The position numbers and the translations under genes are program-made. A DNA stretch of 64,000 nt from Shinella sp. UYSO24 (lineage in GTDB: Bacteria > Pseudomonadota > Alphaproteobacteria > Rhizobiales > Rhizobiaceae). The notes under the pieces were generated by a model that saw only the letters and a program-made list of their open reading frames with translations, was not told the origin of the DNA and ran no database searches. The stretch lies in assembly GCA_902167985.1 (NCBI GenBank), contig CABHNZ010000009.1, forward strand, positions 124,001 to 188,000, in the 5' to 3' direction. Positions 49,574-61,790 of this stretch are shown piece after piece (the stretch's first letter is position 1; each line of letters opens with the position of its first letter).

Positions 49574-50670
49574 ATGAGCGCATTTCTTCGCATCCTCGGC
49601 ATTGAGACAAGCTGCGACGAGACGGCCGCGGCGGTTGTCGTGCGCCATGAGGATGGCCGTGGCGAGATCCTCTCCGATGTCGTCTTCTCGCAGCTCGATG
49701 AACACAGCCTTTACGGCGGCGTCGTGCCGGAGATTGCCGCGCGCGCCATGTGGAAGCGCTGGATGGCCTCGTGGAAGAGGCGCTGCAGCGCGCCGGTGTG
49801 ACGCTGGCCGATATCGATGCCGTCGCGGCGACCTCCGGTCCCGGGCTGATCGGCGGGCTTCTGGTCGGGCTGATGACCGGAAAGGCGATCGCGCGGGCGG
49901 CCGGCAAGCCGCTGATGGCGATCAACCATCTGGAAGGTCACGCGCTGACGGCGCGGCTGACCGACGGGCTCTCCTTCCCCTATCTGATGCTTCTCGTATC
50001 CGGCGGGCACACGCAGCTCGTTCTGGTGCGCGGCGTCGGCGAATATGAGCGCTGGGGCACGACGATCGACGATGCGCTCGGCGAGGCATTCGACAAGACG
50101 GCGAAGCTGCTCGGGCTTCCCTATCCGGGCGGTCCGGCGGTGGAGCGTGCGGCGCAGAGTGGCGATCCAGATCGTTTCCAGCTGCCGCGGCCGCTCGTCG
50201 GCGAGGCGCGGCTCGATTTTTCCTTTTCCGGCCTGAAGACGGCCGTGCGGCAGGCGGCGACCGAGATTGCACCGCTCACCGATCAGGACGTGGCAGATAT
50301 CTGCGCTTCGCTCCAGAAGGCGATCTCGCGCACGCTGCGCGACCGGATCGGCCGAGGCCTTGCCCGTTTCAAGGCGGAGTTCGGTCATCTCGACGTGGAG
50401 CCGTCGCTGGTGGTTGCTGGTGGCGTTGCGGCCAATCAGGAAATCCGCCGCACCTTGCAGGCGCTTTGTCTCGAACATGGTTTTCGCTTTATCGCGCCGC
50501 CGATGCGGCTCTGCACCGATAATGCGGCGATGATCGCCTGGGCGGGGCTTGAGCGGATGGCGGAAGATCTGCCGGAAGACGGGCTCGATGTGGCGCCGCG
50601 TTCGCGCTGGCCGCTCGATCAGCAGGCGCAGGCGCTTCTCGGTTCCGGCAAGCGCGGAGCCAAGGCATGA
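49574..50670 (+). CDS. tsaD: tRNA N6-adenosine threonylcarbamoyltransferase TsaD (frameshifted near 49747)
   Basis: Kae1/Qri7-family ATPase that transfers the threonylcarbamoyl group to A37 of ANN-decoding tRNAs; normally essential. The ATG at 49574 gives [22 protein letters not shown]. The frame breaks after EIAARA, where one C is missing (GCCCATGTG expected, GCCATGTG seen), and resumes [17 protein letters not shown]. The metal-binding [13 protein letters not shown] and [12 protein letters not shown] blocks are present. About 365 residues. The stop overlaps gpsA by four bases. Its product modification is the substrate of MtaB, also coded in this window. Confidence 0.95.
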
Positions 50671-51650
50671 GCGGCGGTATCGCGGTCATCGGTGCGGGCG
50701 CCTTCGGTACGGCGTTGGCTTGCGTGGCGGCGCTCGACGGGCGCCAGAACGTGACGCTGGTCGGCCGGCATCCGGCGCTGATGGCGGATCTCGAAAATGA
50801 TCGGGTTCACAATGCAGCGCTTCCCGGCGTGCAGCTTCCCGATCTTCTGAAGTTCAGTGCCGAGCCGGAGGCCCTAACCGGCGCCGATATCGTGCTGTTT
50901 GCCATGCCGTCGCAGGCGCATGCGGATGCGGCGCGGCATTATGGGCCTTATCTGTCGGAGAAGGCCGTCGTCGTCACCTGCGCCAAGGGCATCGACCGGG
51001 CGTCGGACCGGCTGCTGACCGATGTGCTTTCCAGGGAATTGCCGCGCCATGCGGTTTCTGCTCTTTCCGGGCCGGGTTTTGCGGCGGATATCGCGCGTGG
51101 CCTGCCGACCGCGATGGTTGTCGCTGCCCCCGACATGGCGCTTGCCGAGCGGCTGGCGCAGGATCTCTCGACCCGGACATTTCGTCTCTATGCCTCGACC
51201 GACCGGACCGGCGTACAGCTTGGCGGCGCGTTGAAGAACGTGCTGGCGATTGCCTGCGGCATCGTCGAGGGCGCGGGGCTTGGTGAATCTGCCCGCGCGG
51301 CGCTGATTTCCCGCGGTCTTGCGGAAATGTCGCGGCTCGTGGAAGCGATGGGCGGCAATGCCGATACGGTGCGGGGGCTTTCCGGCCTCGGCGATCTGGT
51401 TCTGACCGGAACCAGCCATCAGTCGCGCAACCTGCGTTTCGGCATTGCGCTCGGAGAGGGCAGCGAGAAGGCGGGCGGCAGCGCCACGCTGGTCGAGGGC
51501 GCCTTTGCTGCCTCGGTTGCCTCGCGGCTTGGCCAGAGCCTTTCGGTCGAAATGCCGATTACCGATGCGGTTGCGGCGATCATCGATGGCCGACTTGGCG
51601 TTCAGGCCGCGATGGAGCGGCTGATGACGCGGCCGATCACCACCGAATAA
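50667..51650 (+). CDS. gpsA: Glycerol-3-phosphate dehydrogenase [NAD(P)+]
   Basis: Makes sn-glycerol 3-phosphate from dihydroxyacetone phosphate for phospholipid synthesis. 327 residues. Rossmann motif GAGAFGTA (residues 9-16), catalytic Lys in [14 protein letters not shown], and [14 protein letters not shown] with SRNLRFG in the C-terminal domain. Its ATGA start overlaps the tsaD stop. Intact. Confidence 0.96.
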   Translation: MSGGIAVIGAGAFGTALACVAALDGRQNVTLVGRHPALMADLENDRVHNAALPGVQLPDLLKFSAEPEALTGADIVLFAMPSQAHADAARHYGPYLSEKAVVVTCAKGIDRASDRLLTDVLSRELPRHAVSALSGPGFAADIARGLPTAMVVAAPDMALAERLAQDLSTRTFRLYASTDRTGVQLGGALKNVLAIACGIVEGAGLGESARAALISRGLAEMSRLVEAMGGNADTVRGLSGLGDLVLTGTSHQSRNLRFGIALGEGSEKAGGSATLVEGAFAASVASRLGQSLSVEMPITDAVAAIIDGRLGVQAAMERLMTRPITTE

Positions 51651-51681
51651 ATTCAGAGACTTTCATCCAAGGAGAAAACCA

Positions 51682-51972
51682 ATGCTGTTTGCCTTCCTTT
51701 GCACCGACAAGCCCGGCCATCTCAATGTTCGCATGGATACCCGTCCGGCGCATGTGGAGCACCTCAACGCGCTCAACGCTGCCGGCACGCTGAAATTTGC
51801 CGGTCCCTTTCTCGATGATGATGGCAAGCCGAATGGCAGCCTCGTGGTGGTCGAGGCCGAGGATATCGCGGCTGCCCGCACGATTGCGGAAGCCGACCCG
51901 TACTATCTCGCCGGTCTGTTCGAGACCGTGCAGGTGAAGCCGTGGAACTGGGTGTTCAACAAGCCGGAGTGA
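51682..51972 (+). CDS. YciI-like protein
   Basis: 96-residue protein of the YciI/YCII family (dimeric ferredoxin-like fold). The family His-Asp pair is suggested by THPAH-type sequence here as RPAHVEHLNAL, and GPFLDDDGKPNGSLVVVEA plus AEADPYYLAGLFETVQVKPWNWVF are typical. The biochemical role is unclear; some relatives resemble chlorite- or muconolactone-type isomerases. It sits in the tsaD-gpsA-yciI-EVE-methyltransferase run with short gaps. Confidence 0.88.
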   Translation: MLFAFLCTDKPGHLNVRMDTRPAHVEHLNALNAAGTLKFAGPFLDDDGKPNGSLVVVEAEDIAAARTIAEADPYYLAGLFETVQVKPWNWVFNKPE

Positions 51973-51982
51973 GGCAATAAGC

Positions 51983-52422
51983 ATGGCCTACTGGCTTTAT
52001 AAATCCGAGCCGAATGTCTGGTCCTGGGCGCAGCAGAAAGCCAAGGGCGAAGTCGGCGAGGAATGGACCGGCGTGCGCAATTATCTGGCGCGCAACAATA
52101 TGCGGGCCATGAAAATCGGCGATAAGGGCTTCTTCTACCACTCCAACGAGGGGCTGGAGATCGTGGGCATCGTCGAGGTCTGCGCGCTGTCGCATCCCGA
52201 TTCGAGCGCCAAGGGCGATCCGAAATGGGATTGCGTCGATATCCGCGCCGTTGCCGATATTCCGAAGCCGGTGACGCTGAAGGATATCAAGGCCAATCCG
52301 CGCTTCGAAAAATGTCGCTCGTCACCTCGATGCGGCTTTCGGTGCAACCGGTGACGGAAGACGAGTATCTCGATATCTGCCGTCTCGGCGGTCTCGACAA
52401 TCCGCCGCGTTCGCCGGACTGA
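51983..52422 (+). CDS. EVE domain protein (frameshifted near 52311)
   Basis: About 146-residue protein consisting of one EVE domain, a PUA-like fold linked to recognition of modified bases in nucleic acid. AYWLYKSEPNVWSWAQQ and WTGVRNYLARNNMRAMKIGDKGFFYHSNEGLEIVGIVEV are the family blocks. The frame breaks after NPRFEK, where one A is missing in the A-run at 52308-52312; the next frame gives MSLVTSMRLSVQPVTEDEYLDICRLGGL, ending 52422. It follows yciI at 10 bases. Confidence 0.9.
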
Positions 52423-52427
52423 CAGTC

Positions 52428-53072
52428 TTGAAGACCGATCCGCGGAGCTTCATCCTCGACAATACCGAGCGCATGCGGCCGCCGCATGTGCCGGAGATCG
52501 AGCTTCATCTCGCCAGCGAAGCGCATGAGCTGTGGTTGAAGACGGAGGAAGATCTGCAGGAGATCGGCCTGCCGCCGCCGTTCTGGGCTTTCGCCTGGGC
52601 CGGCGGGCAGGGGCTTGCCCGCTATGTGCTAGACCATCCCGACATCGTGGCCGGCAAGCGCGTCCTCGATTTTGCCAGCGGCTCCGGTCTGGTTGCTATT
52701 GCGGCGGCGAAAGCCGGTGCGGCTGAGGTTCTGGCGGCCGATATCGATCCGTGGACCGAGGCTGCGGTTGCGCTCAATGCGGAAGCCAATGGTGTCTCGC
52801 TGGCATTTACCGGTGAGAACCAGATCGGCAATCCTGTCGATGCGGATGTCATTCTGGCCGGCGACGTCTTTTACGACAGGGATTTTGCCGCAGCGCTCGT
52901 GCCATGGTTCGAGGGGCTGGCGCTTGCCGGCAAGACGGTCATCGTCGGCGATCCCGGACGGAGCTATTGCCCGAAAGATCGGCTGACCTCGCTTGCGGTC
53001 TATCAGGTGCCGGTGACGCGGGCGCTGGAGGACAGCGAGGTGAAGAAGACGACGGTCTGGCGTTTCGCCTGA
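52428..53072 (+). CDS. Class I SAM-dependent methyltransferase (PrmA/ETFB-KMT-like)
   Basis: 214-residue methyltransferase. SAM-binding motif VLDFASGSGLVAIAAAKAGA (residues about 80-99), then AADIDPWTEAAVALNAEANGV and the catalytic-region motif LAGDVFYDRDFA. It resembles nicotinamide- and lysine-methyltransferase-like proteins (COG3897), including the electron-transfer-flavoprotein lysine methylase group; the substrate is not certain. The TTG start at 52428 lies 5 bases after the EVE stop. Confidence 0.85.
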   Translation: MKTDPRSFILDNTERMRPPHVPEIELHLASEAHELWLKTEEDLQEIGLPPPFWAFAWAGGQGLARYVLDHPDIVAGKRVLDFASGSGLVAIAAAKAGAAEVLAADIDPWTEAAVALNAEANGVSLAFTGENQIGNPVDADVILAGDVFYDRDFAAALVPWFEGLALAGKTVIVGDPGRSYCPKDRLTSLAVYQVPVTRALEDSEVKKTTVWRFA

Positions 53073-53108
53073 CCGCCTGTCCTTGATTGCGGGTCCCCCG
53101 ATGGCCCG

Positions 53109-53642
53109 TTATTGGCCGCCGCGGATGACGCAGACGCCGTTTTCGTAAGCGCAGGCGTTTCTCGGGGCAAAGGGGCTCGGGGCTGCCATTGCCTGCTCGA
53201 CATCGATTATCTTGGCTTTCGGCGCGAGGATGACATCGGTTGTCTGCCGGGGTTCCTGGGCCTCCTGAGGCCAGCCGTAGTTATCCCGCGTGAAGTAGAT
53301 GCCGTTGCCGCGATCGCGGGTGGCTTCGATATCGCCTACATAGGTGCCGAGACCGCGGATGATCGAAATCGAATTGCCATAGACATCGCGGCGCGGGCGG
53401 CCGTGATAGCCGCCGCGTCCAGTGTCGCTATCGGCTATGACCCGTGTTTGCCGGGCCAATTCAGACGGGCGGTTGTGGCGACCATCACCATGCCTGTCCC
53501 AGCGATTGTTCTCGACGACATGCTGGCGCTGGTGGCGATGGTCGCCGCGCGGTGGCAGGCCGTCACGGGCGTTCGCGCTTGCCGCGGCGATCACGACGAG
53601 TGCGGTTGCGAACAGAACAGATGGCAATCTCATCGCTATCAT
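53109..53642 (-). CDS. Secreted or periplasmic protein of unknown function
   Basis: 177 residues with an N-terminal signal peptide (MIAMRLPSVLFATALVVIAAASANA). The mature part is rich in His, Arg, Asn and Asp (for example PPRGDHRHQRQHVV, DRHGDGRHNRPSE). A C-terminal region with APRNACAYENGVCVIRGGQ has two Cys seven residues apart that could form a disulfide. I do not recognise a family. The ATG at 53642 follows a perfect AGGAGG. It converges on the methyltransferase gene. Confidence 0.75.
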   Translation of the reverse strand: MIAMRLPSVLFATALVVIAAASANARDGLPPRGDHRHQRQHVVENNRWDRHGDGRHNRPSELARQTRVIADSDTGRGGYHGRPRRDVYGNSISIIRGLGTYVGDIEATRDRGNGIYFTRDNYGWPQEAQEPRQTTDVILAPKAKIIDVEQAMAAPSPFAPRNACAYENGVCVIRGGQ

Positions 53643-53786
53643 GGCGACCTCCTGCGGGCATGGTTAACAACAGGTTAACACGCAAGAGGCGCAAGCGATG
53701 CAGTGGTTGAGAAATCTTTAAGAAATATGGTTAACGGCCGATCGCGGGGTCGCGGCATGCTGCCTTGCGAAAGACACAATCGATTA

Positions 53787-53905
53787 AATTCGGAATCACT
53801 CCGAATTGTTCTTGTCGTCCGACATCCGTGAGATTAAACCACGCAAATGATGCGATGCACATTTCTTCGGCACGGTGCATCGCCGGGCGCCTGCCCGTTC
53901 TTTTG
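53787..53905 (+). promoter_or_regulatory. Inverted repeats and attenuator-like hairpin upstream of sdhC
   Basis: Three features lie in the 285-base gap before sdhC. AATTCGGA (53787-53794) and TCCGAATT (53800-53807) form a perfect 8-base dyad, an operator-like site. GCGATGCAC (53852-53860) and GTGCATCGC (53875-53883) form a 9-base stem. Directly after it CGGGC-GCCT-GCCCG (53884-53897) is followed by TTCTTTTGC, like a small intrinsic terminator 30 bases before the sdhC start. Together they could be an attenuation leader. Confidence 0.4.
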
Positions 53906-53927
53906 CATATGACGCCGCGAGGTTCTG

Positions 53928-54320
53928 ATGGCGAATGTGAGTAACAACCGGCCCCTGTCGCCGCATCTGCAGGTCTACAAACTCATCCCCACGATGCTCA
54001 TGTCGATCGTTCACCGAATTACAGGAGCTGCACTGTATTTCGGAACGGTCCTCGTTGCATGGTGGCTAATTGCCGCAGCCAGCGGCCCGGCCTATTACGA
54101 TTGGGCCAACTGGGCGATGGGCACGATCATCGGCAAGCTCATCCTGCTCGGGTTCACCTGGGCACTTCTTCACCACATGCTCGGCGGCTTCCGCCACTTC
54201 ATGTGGGATCTCGGCTACGGCTTCGACAAGCATTTCTCCACCAAGCTCGCCAAGGCAACCATCGTCGCGTCGCTCTGTCTGACCGTCGTCGTCTGGGTCA
54301 TCGGCCTTCTCGTTCGCTAA
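53928..54320 (+). CDS. sdhC: Succinate dehydrogenase cytochrome b556 subunit
   Basis: 130-residue membrane anchor of complex II with three helices. NRPLSPHLQVYK and SIVHRITGAAL form the N-terminal signature; HHMLGGFRHFMWDLGYGF carries the haem-ligand His. First gene of sdhCDAB (gap of 12 bases to sdhD). Intact. Confidence 0.96.
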   Translation: MANVSNNRPLSPHLQVYKLIPTMLMSIVHRITGAALYFGTVLVAWWLIAAASGPAYYDWANWAMGTIIGKLILLGFTWALLHHMLGGFRHFMWDLGYGFDKHFSTKLAKATIVASLCLTVVVWVIGLLVR

Positions 54321-54332
54321 GGATCTCTCTCC

Positions 54333-54713
54333 ATGGATATGCGTACCCCTCTCGGTAAGGTCCGCGGCCTGGGCTCGGCCAAGGATGGCACCGAGCATTT
54401 CTGGCGCCAGCGGGTGACGGCCGTGGCCAATGTGCCGCTGCTGATCTTCTTCATCATTTTCATGATCATCTACGCGGGCAAGCCCTATGCGGAAGTGATC
54501 GAGGCGCTGTCGAACCCGTTCGTCGCCGTCATCATGGGTCTCGTCGTCATTTCCGGCGTCATTCACATGAAGCTCGGCATGCAGGTCATCATCGAGGACT
54601 ATGTCCATAGCGAATTCGCCAAGATCGCGCTGGTGATGCTCAACACCTTCTTCTCGATCCTGATCGCCGGGCTCTGTCTGTTCGCCGTTCTGAAGATCGC
54701 ATTCGTAGGATAA
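54333..54713 (+). CDS. sdhD: Succinate dehydrogenase hydrophobic membrane anchor subunit
   Basis: 126-residue anchor with three helices, completing the quinone- and haem-binding site with SdhC. The start [33 protein letters not shown] is typical of alphaproteobacteria, and [15 protein letters not shown] holds the conserved Asp-Tyr pair near the quinone site. Intact, 6 bases before sdhA. Confidence 0.96.
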   Translation: MDMRTPLGKVRGLGSAKDGTEHFWRQRVTAVANVPLLIFFIIFMIIYAGKPYAEVIEALSNPFVAVIMGLVVISGVIHMKLGMQVIIEDYVHSEFAKIALVMLNTFFSILIAGLCLFAVLKIAFVG

Positions 54714-54719
54714 CCCGTC

Positions 54720-56579
54720 ATGGCATCTGTATCTCCCATCAACGGGGCTTCCCAAGGGGCTTCCCAGAACGGCAAGGCCTATAATTATGTCGATCACTCC
54801 TATGACGTGATCGTCGTCGCGCCGGTGGGGCCGGTCTTCGCGCCACGCTCGGCATGGCCGAGCAGGGTTTCCGCACCGCCTGCATCACCAAGGTCTTCCC
54901 GACCCGTTCGCACACGGTCGCGGCCCAGGGCGGTATTGCCGCCTCGCTGCAGAACATGACGCCGGATAGCTGGCAGTGGCACCTCTATGACACCGTCAAG
55001 GGTTCCGACTGGCTCGGTGATGTCGACGCCATGCAGTACATGGTCATGGAAGCGCCGAAGGCGGTCTATGAGCTCGAACATTACGGCGTGCCTTTTTCGC
55101 GTAATGAAGAAGGCAAGATCTACCAGCGCCCGTTCGGCGGCCACATGCAGAATTTCGGTGCCGGCCCGCCGGTTCAGCGCACCTGCGCTGCCGCGGACCG
55201 TACCGGCCACGCCATCCTGCACACGCTCTATGGCCAGTCGCTGCGCAACAACGCGGAATTCTTCATCGAATATTTCGCGCTCGACCTGATCATGTCGGAC
55301 GATGGCAGCCGCTGCGAAGGCGTGGTTGCCTGGAACCTCGATGACGGCACCATCCACGCTTCGCGGCGAAGATGGTGGTTCTGGCGACCGGCGGTTATGG
55401 CCGCGCCTATTTCTCGGCAACCTCTGCCCATACCTGCACCGGCGACGGTGGCGGCATGGTGGCGCGCGCGGCCTGCCTTTGCAGGACATGGAATTCGTCC
55501 AGTTCCACCCGACGGGTATCTACGGCTCCGGCTGTCTGATCACCGAAGGCGCACGTGGTGAAGGTGGCTACCTCGTCAATTCCGAGGGTGAGCGCTTCAT
55601 GGAACGCTATGCCCCTTCGGCGAAGGATCTTGCCTCGCGTGACGTCGTCTCGCGCTGCATGACGATGGAAATCCGTGAAGGCCGCGGCGTCGGCAAGAAC
55701 AAGGATCACATCTTCCTGCATCTCGACCATCTCGATCCGGCTGTGCTGCACGAGCGTCTTCCGGGCATTTCGGAATCGGCAAGATCTTGCGGCGTTGACG
55801 TGACCCGCGAGCCGATCCCGGTCCTGCCGACCGTTCACTACAACATGGGCGGCATTCCGACGAACTACTGGGGCGAAGTGCTGAACGCCGATAGCAGCAA
55901 TCCGGAACGGATCATTCCGGGCCTGATGGCTGTCGGCGAAGCGGGCTGCGCCTCGGTTCACGGGGCAAACCGACTCGGCTCCAACTCGCTGATCGACCTT
56001 GTGGTCTTCGGCCGCGCCGCCGCCATCCGCGCCGGTCAGGTCATCGACCGTGCGTCGCCGGTTCCTTCACTCAACATTGCCGCCTGCGACAAGATCATGG
56101 ACCGTTTCGACGGTCTGCGTCACGCCAAGGGCGGCACGCCGACGGCTGTGCTGCGCGACAAGATGCAGCGCGCCATGCAGGACGATGCGGCGGTGTTCCG
56201 TACGCAGGAATCGCTCGAATCCGGCTGCAAGCGCCTCTCGGCCATCTGGGGCGAGATGAAGGACGTGAAGGTTTCCGACCGTTCGCTGATCTGGAACTCG
56301 GATCTCGTCGAGACGCTGGAACTGCATAACCTGATGGCGAATGCGATCACCACCGTCTATGGCGCGGAAGCCCGCAAGGAAAGCCGTGGCTCGCATGCCC
56401 GCGAGGACTATACCGATGGTCCGTTCGCCGGTCGCGACGACGTGAACTGGCGCAAGCACACGCTTGCCTGGGTCACGGAAGCCGGTGACGTCAAGCTCGA
56501 CTACCGCCCGGTGCATACCGACCTGATCGCCGAAGGCATCGATCCTTACAAGATCGAGCCCAAGGCCCGCGTCTACTGA
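54720..56579 (+). CDS. sdhA: Succinate dehydrogenase flavoprotein subunit (several frameshifts)
   Basis: Catalytic FAD subunit of complex II, about 613 residues after correction. Read across frames: [23 protein letters not shown] (FAD site; one G missing at 54819), [13 protein letters not shown] with the His that holds covalent FAD, then [21 protein letters not shown] (one C missing near 55357) and [23 protein letters not shown] (one base missing near 55469). At 55780-55790 the sequence reads [15 protein letters not shown], where relatives have AKIFAGVDVTRE. Three missing bases close together would explain this while keeping the frame. The C-terminal part ([28 protein letters not shown]) is intact. 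Confidence 0.95.
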
Positions 56580-56596
56580 TCTGAGGGAATTGGACC

Positions 56597-57375
56597 ATGG
56601 TTGAACTCGCTCTCCCCAAGAACTCTCAGATGACCGAAGGCAAGGTCTGGCCGAAGCCGGAAGGCGCCAAGAACGTCCGTGAGTTCCGCATCTACCGGTG
56701 GAACCCGGATGACGGCAAGAACCCGAGCATCGATACCTATTATATCGATGCGGACGATTGCGGTCCGATGGTGCTCGACGGTCTTCTCTACATCAAGAAC
56801 AAGATCGATCCGACGCTGACGCTTCGCCGTTCCTGTCGCGAAGGCATTTGCGGTTCCTGCGCGATGAATATCGACGGCACCAACACGCTGGCCTGCACCA
56901 AGGGGCTCGATGAAGTGAACGGAGCCGTGAAGGTCTATCCGCTGCCGCATATGCCGGTGGTGAAGGACCTCGTGCCGGACCTCAACAACTTCTACGCCCA
57001 GCATCGCTCGATCGAGCCATGGCTGAAGACGGTGTCGCCGACGCCGGCGAAGGAGTGGAAGCAGAGCCATGAGGATCGCCTCAAGCTCGACGGCCTCTAC
57101 GAGTGCATCCTGTGCGCCTGCTGCTCGACTTCCTGTCCGAGCTATTGGTGGAACGGCGATCGCTATCTCGGCCCGGCCGTGCTGCTGCAGGCCTATCGCT
57201 GGCTGATCGATAGCCGCGACGAAGCCAAGGGCGAGCGCTCGACAATCTCGAGGATCCCTTCCGCCTTTATCGCTGCCACACGATCATGAACTGCGCGCAG
57301 GCCTGCCCCAAGGGTCTTAACCCGGCCAAGGCGATCGCAGAGATCAAGAAGATGATGGTCGAGCGTCGCGTCTGA
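56597..57375 (+). CDS. sdhB: Succinate dehydrogenase iron-sulfur subunit (frameshifted near 57238)
   Basis: Electron-transfer subunit of complex II, 259 residues when corrected. Cluster motifs: CREGICGSC (2Fe-2S), [16 protein letters not shown] (4Fe-4S), and after the break [14 protein letters not shown] (3Fe-4S). After EAKGER one C is missing (CGCCTCGAC expected, CGCTCGAC seen) and the next frame continues [21 protein letters not shown], ending KKMMVERRV at 57373-57375. It closes the sdhCDAB operon. Confidence 0.96.
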
Positions 57376-57398
57376 CGCGCGCCCGATCCTGTACCAAA

Positions 57399-57424
57399 GG
57401 GGTCGCCGTTCCGCGGCGGCCCTT
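57399..57424 (+). terminator. Possible terminator after sdhB
   Basis: GC hairpin GGGGTCGCCG / CGGCGGCCC (57399-57408 and about 57413-57423) with a small loop, about 25 bases after sdhB. Its tail CTTCTCCTCTCC is pyrimidine-rich without a real T-run. A second 8-base stem GCCGCCTG/CAGGCGGC lies at 57530-57537 and 57545-57552, nearer the next gene. Confidence 0.45.
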
Positions 57425-57660
57425 CTCCTCTCCCAGACGTGATCGCTTGCGTCTGAGGTGAGGCTCAAAAGACCGTCCGGGCTTATTGCCTTCGGATGGT
57501 ATTGCTGGCGGATAGCAAGGGCTGGTCATGCCGCCTGAGATATGCAGGCGGCGCAGGGCGAAATCCCGTGGTGCGACTTGATTAACCAAATCGCTTTACG
57601 GTATTTCGGTCGCATTTACGTGGCACGGCAAGCCGACAGACCGAGAGCGGGAGTTTGATG

Positions 57661-58230
57661 ATGCAGTTTCGATACGTGGCGACGGGCCTGGCCCTGACTT
57701 TGGCGCTCGCCGGTTGCCAACGAACAGCCTATAACCCCTATGCCGATCTGCCCGCCCAGCCGGCGCCTCTCCAGCCGCAGCCGGTTCCGAGCGTTCAGGG
57801 TGGACAGCTTCCGCCTCCGGGTGGCGCGATGGGTGCCCCAATGGGCGCGCCGGGTGCTGCTCAGGGTGGCTCGCAGTTCCCGAATGCACCGATGGCAAAT
57901 GCCAATCCCGGCATGGCGGGTGGCCAGATGGCGCCGCCGGCCGCAGCCCAGGACGTCAAGAAGGATGCCATGGTCGGCAGCTGGCGCGTCAACGCCGCCG
58001 GTCAGTCCTGCGACATGTTCCTCACGCTCACCAATCTTGGTGGCGGTTCGCGTGGCGGCACGCGCGGCTGTGCTGGCCCGCTGACGATGATGGGCTCCTG
58101 GGATGTCTCGGGCAAGTCCGTCCAGTTCAAGGATCGCGACGGCAATGTTCTCGGCAGCGTCTACAAGAGCGCCGACAACCGCTTTGATGGCACGCTGAGC
58201 TCCGGCCAGCCCGTCAGCCTCAGCCGATAA
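57661..58230 (+). CDS. Omp19-like outer-membrane lipoprotein, AprI/Inh protease-inhibitor domain
   Basis: About 189-residue lipoprotein. A signal sequence with lipobox LALAGC places the acylated Cys at about residue 20. A long Pro/Gln/Gly/Ala/Met-rich linker (about residues 25-105) follows, then a small beta-barrel domain of the AprI/Inh (MliC-adjacent) type: [53 protein letters not shown]. Its two cysteines may form a disulfide. The layout matches Brucella Omp19, a protease-inhibiting lipoprotein. Start at the second ATG (57661), best spaced from GGGAG. Confidence 0.85.
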   Translation: MQFRYVATGLALTLALAGCQRTAYNPYADLPAQPAPLQPQPVPSVQGGQLPPPGGAMGAPMGAPGAAQGGSQFPNAPMANANPGMAGGQMAPPAAAQDVKKDAMVGSWRVNAAGQSCDMFLTLTNLGGGSRGGTRGCAGPLTMMGSWDVSGKSVQFKDRDGNVLGSVYKSADNRFDGTLSSGQPVSLSR

Positions 58231-58255
58231 AAGAGATAATCGCAGAGGCGTTCGA

Positions 58256-59413
58256 GTGGAACCTGTCCCGGAATACACATCGAGCGTCGGCGAAGAGCTG
58301 AAGGCGCTGACCGCGTCGGGGGCATTGACCGCCGACGCAGAGCAGATTGCCGTTGCTGCAAAGCTCGATCATATCCTCACCTGCCTGCGCGAAACGCGTC
58401 CTGCCAAGAAGAAGAGTGCGCTCGGCTGGCTGTTTGCCAAGGGCGGCGGCAAGCCGCGCGAAATCCGCGGCCTCTACGTCCATGGCAGCGTCGGTCGCGG
58501 CAAGACCATGCTGATGGACATGTTCTTCAAGAAGGCGGCGATCGACAAGAAGCGTCGCGCGCATTTCCATGAATTCATGGCGGATGTGCATGGCCGTATC
58601 CACGAGCACCGCCAGAAGCTGAAGCGCGGCGAGACGAAGGTCAACGATCCCGTGCCGCCAGTTGCGGTCTCGCTTTTCGAAGAGGCGCAGCTTCTCTGCT
58701 TCGACGAATTCTCCGTCACCGATATTACCGACGCGATGATCCTGGCGCGGCTCTTCACCGAGCTTTTCTCGCTTGGCTGCGTTCTTGTTGCGACTTCCAA
58801 CGTTGCGCCGGAAAACCTCTACAAGGACGGCCTCAATCGCGGGCTCTTCCTGCCGTTCATTCCGCTTCTCGAAGCCAATGTCGATGTGGTGACGCTCGAC
58901 AGCCCGAATGATTACCGCATGCAGAAGATGGCGAGCCTGCCCGTCTACGTGACCCCGCTCGACGGCCGTGCGGACGCGGCCATTGAGGCGGCGTGGCACG
59001 AGCTGACGGCCGGCGAGAAGGCGGCGCCCGTCGAGATCCCGATGAAGGGCCGCAGCATCCATGTGCCGCTGGCGGCCGGCCGCGTGGCGCGGTTCTCCTT
59101 CCACGATATTTGCAGCGTGCCGCTGGCGGCTGCCGACTATCTCCAGGTTGCCGACCGTTTTGACGCCGTATTCGTGGAGCACGTTCCGCAGCTTGGGCCG
59201 GAACGGCGCAATGAGGCAAAACGGTTCATTAATCTCGTCGATGCACTCTATGACCATAGTGTGCGGCTTTTCGTGTCTGCCGCCAGTGCGCCGGACGACA
59301 TCCTTCTCGAAAAGAGAGGGACGGAAGGCTTTGAATTCGATCGTACAATCTCGCGTCTCTACGAGATGCGAAGCCCGGATTATCTGACGCTTCACCAGCA
59401 GTCCCGGCGCTGA
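58256..59413 (+). CDS. zapE: Cell division protein ZapE (AFG1-like ATPase)
   Basis: 385-residue AFG1/LACE1-family P-loop ATPase, linked to Z-ring function and to quality control of respiratory proteins in mitochondria. Walker A HGSVGRGKTMLMD (residues about 75-87), Walker B LLCFDEFSVTDITDAMIL, and sensor VATSNVAPENLYKDGLNR. The start is a GTG at 58256 (MEPVPEYTSSVGEEL). It lies between the Omp19-like gene (25 bases) and the mdh promoter. Intact. Confidence 0.93.
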   Translation: MEPVPEYTSSVGEELKALTASGALTADAEQIAVAAKLDHILTCLRETRPAKKKSALGWLFAKGGGKPREIRGLYVHGSVGRGKTMLMDMFFKKAAIDKKRRAHFHEFMADVHGRIHEHRQKLKRGETKVNDPVPPVAVSLFEEAQLLCFDEFSVTDITDAMILARLFTELFSLGCVLVATSNVAPENLYKDGLNRGLFLPFIPLLEANVDVVTLDSPNDYRMQKMASLPVYVTPLDGRADAAIEAAWHELTAGEKAAPVEIPMKGRSIHVPLAAGRVARFSFHDICSVPLAAADYLQVADRFDAVFVEHVPQLGPERRNEAKRFINLVDALYDHSVRLFVSAASAPDDILLEKRGTEGFEFDRTISRLYEMRSPDYLTLHQQSRR

Positions 59414-59439
59414 ATTTTGACGGTTTGATGACGTCCTAA

Positions 59440-60558
<1,119 letters not shown>

Positions 60559-60579
60559 TCCAAATAGGGACATAACCCC

Positions 60580-61773
<1,194 letters not shown>

Positions 61774-61790
61774 TCTGAGGAACCTGTTTC

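Noticed and set aside
54720..56579. Pseudogene formation of sdhA, mdh and other TCA-cycle genes
   Set aside because: The frames on both sides are fully conserved to the ends and the same kind of lesion occurs throughout the window, so a sequencing cause is far more likely than simultaneous loss of complex II, malate dehydrogenase, TsaD and haem synthesis.
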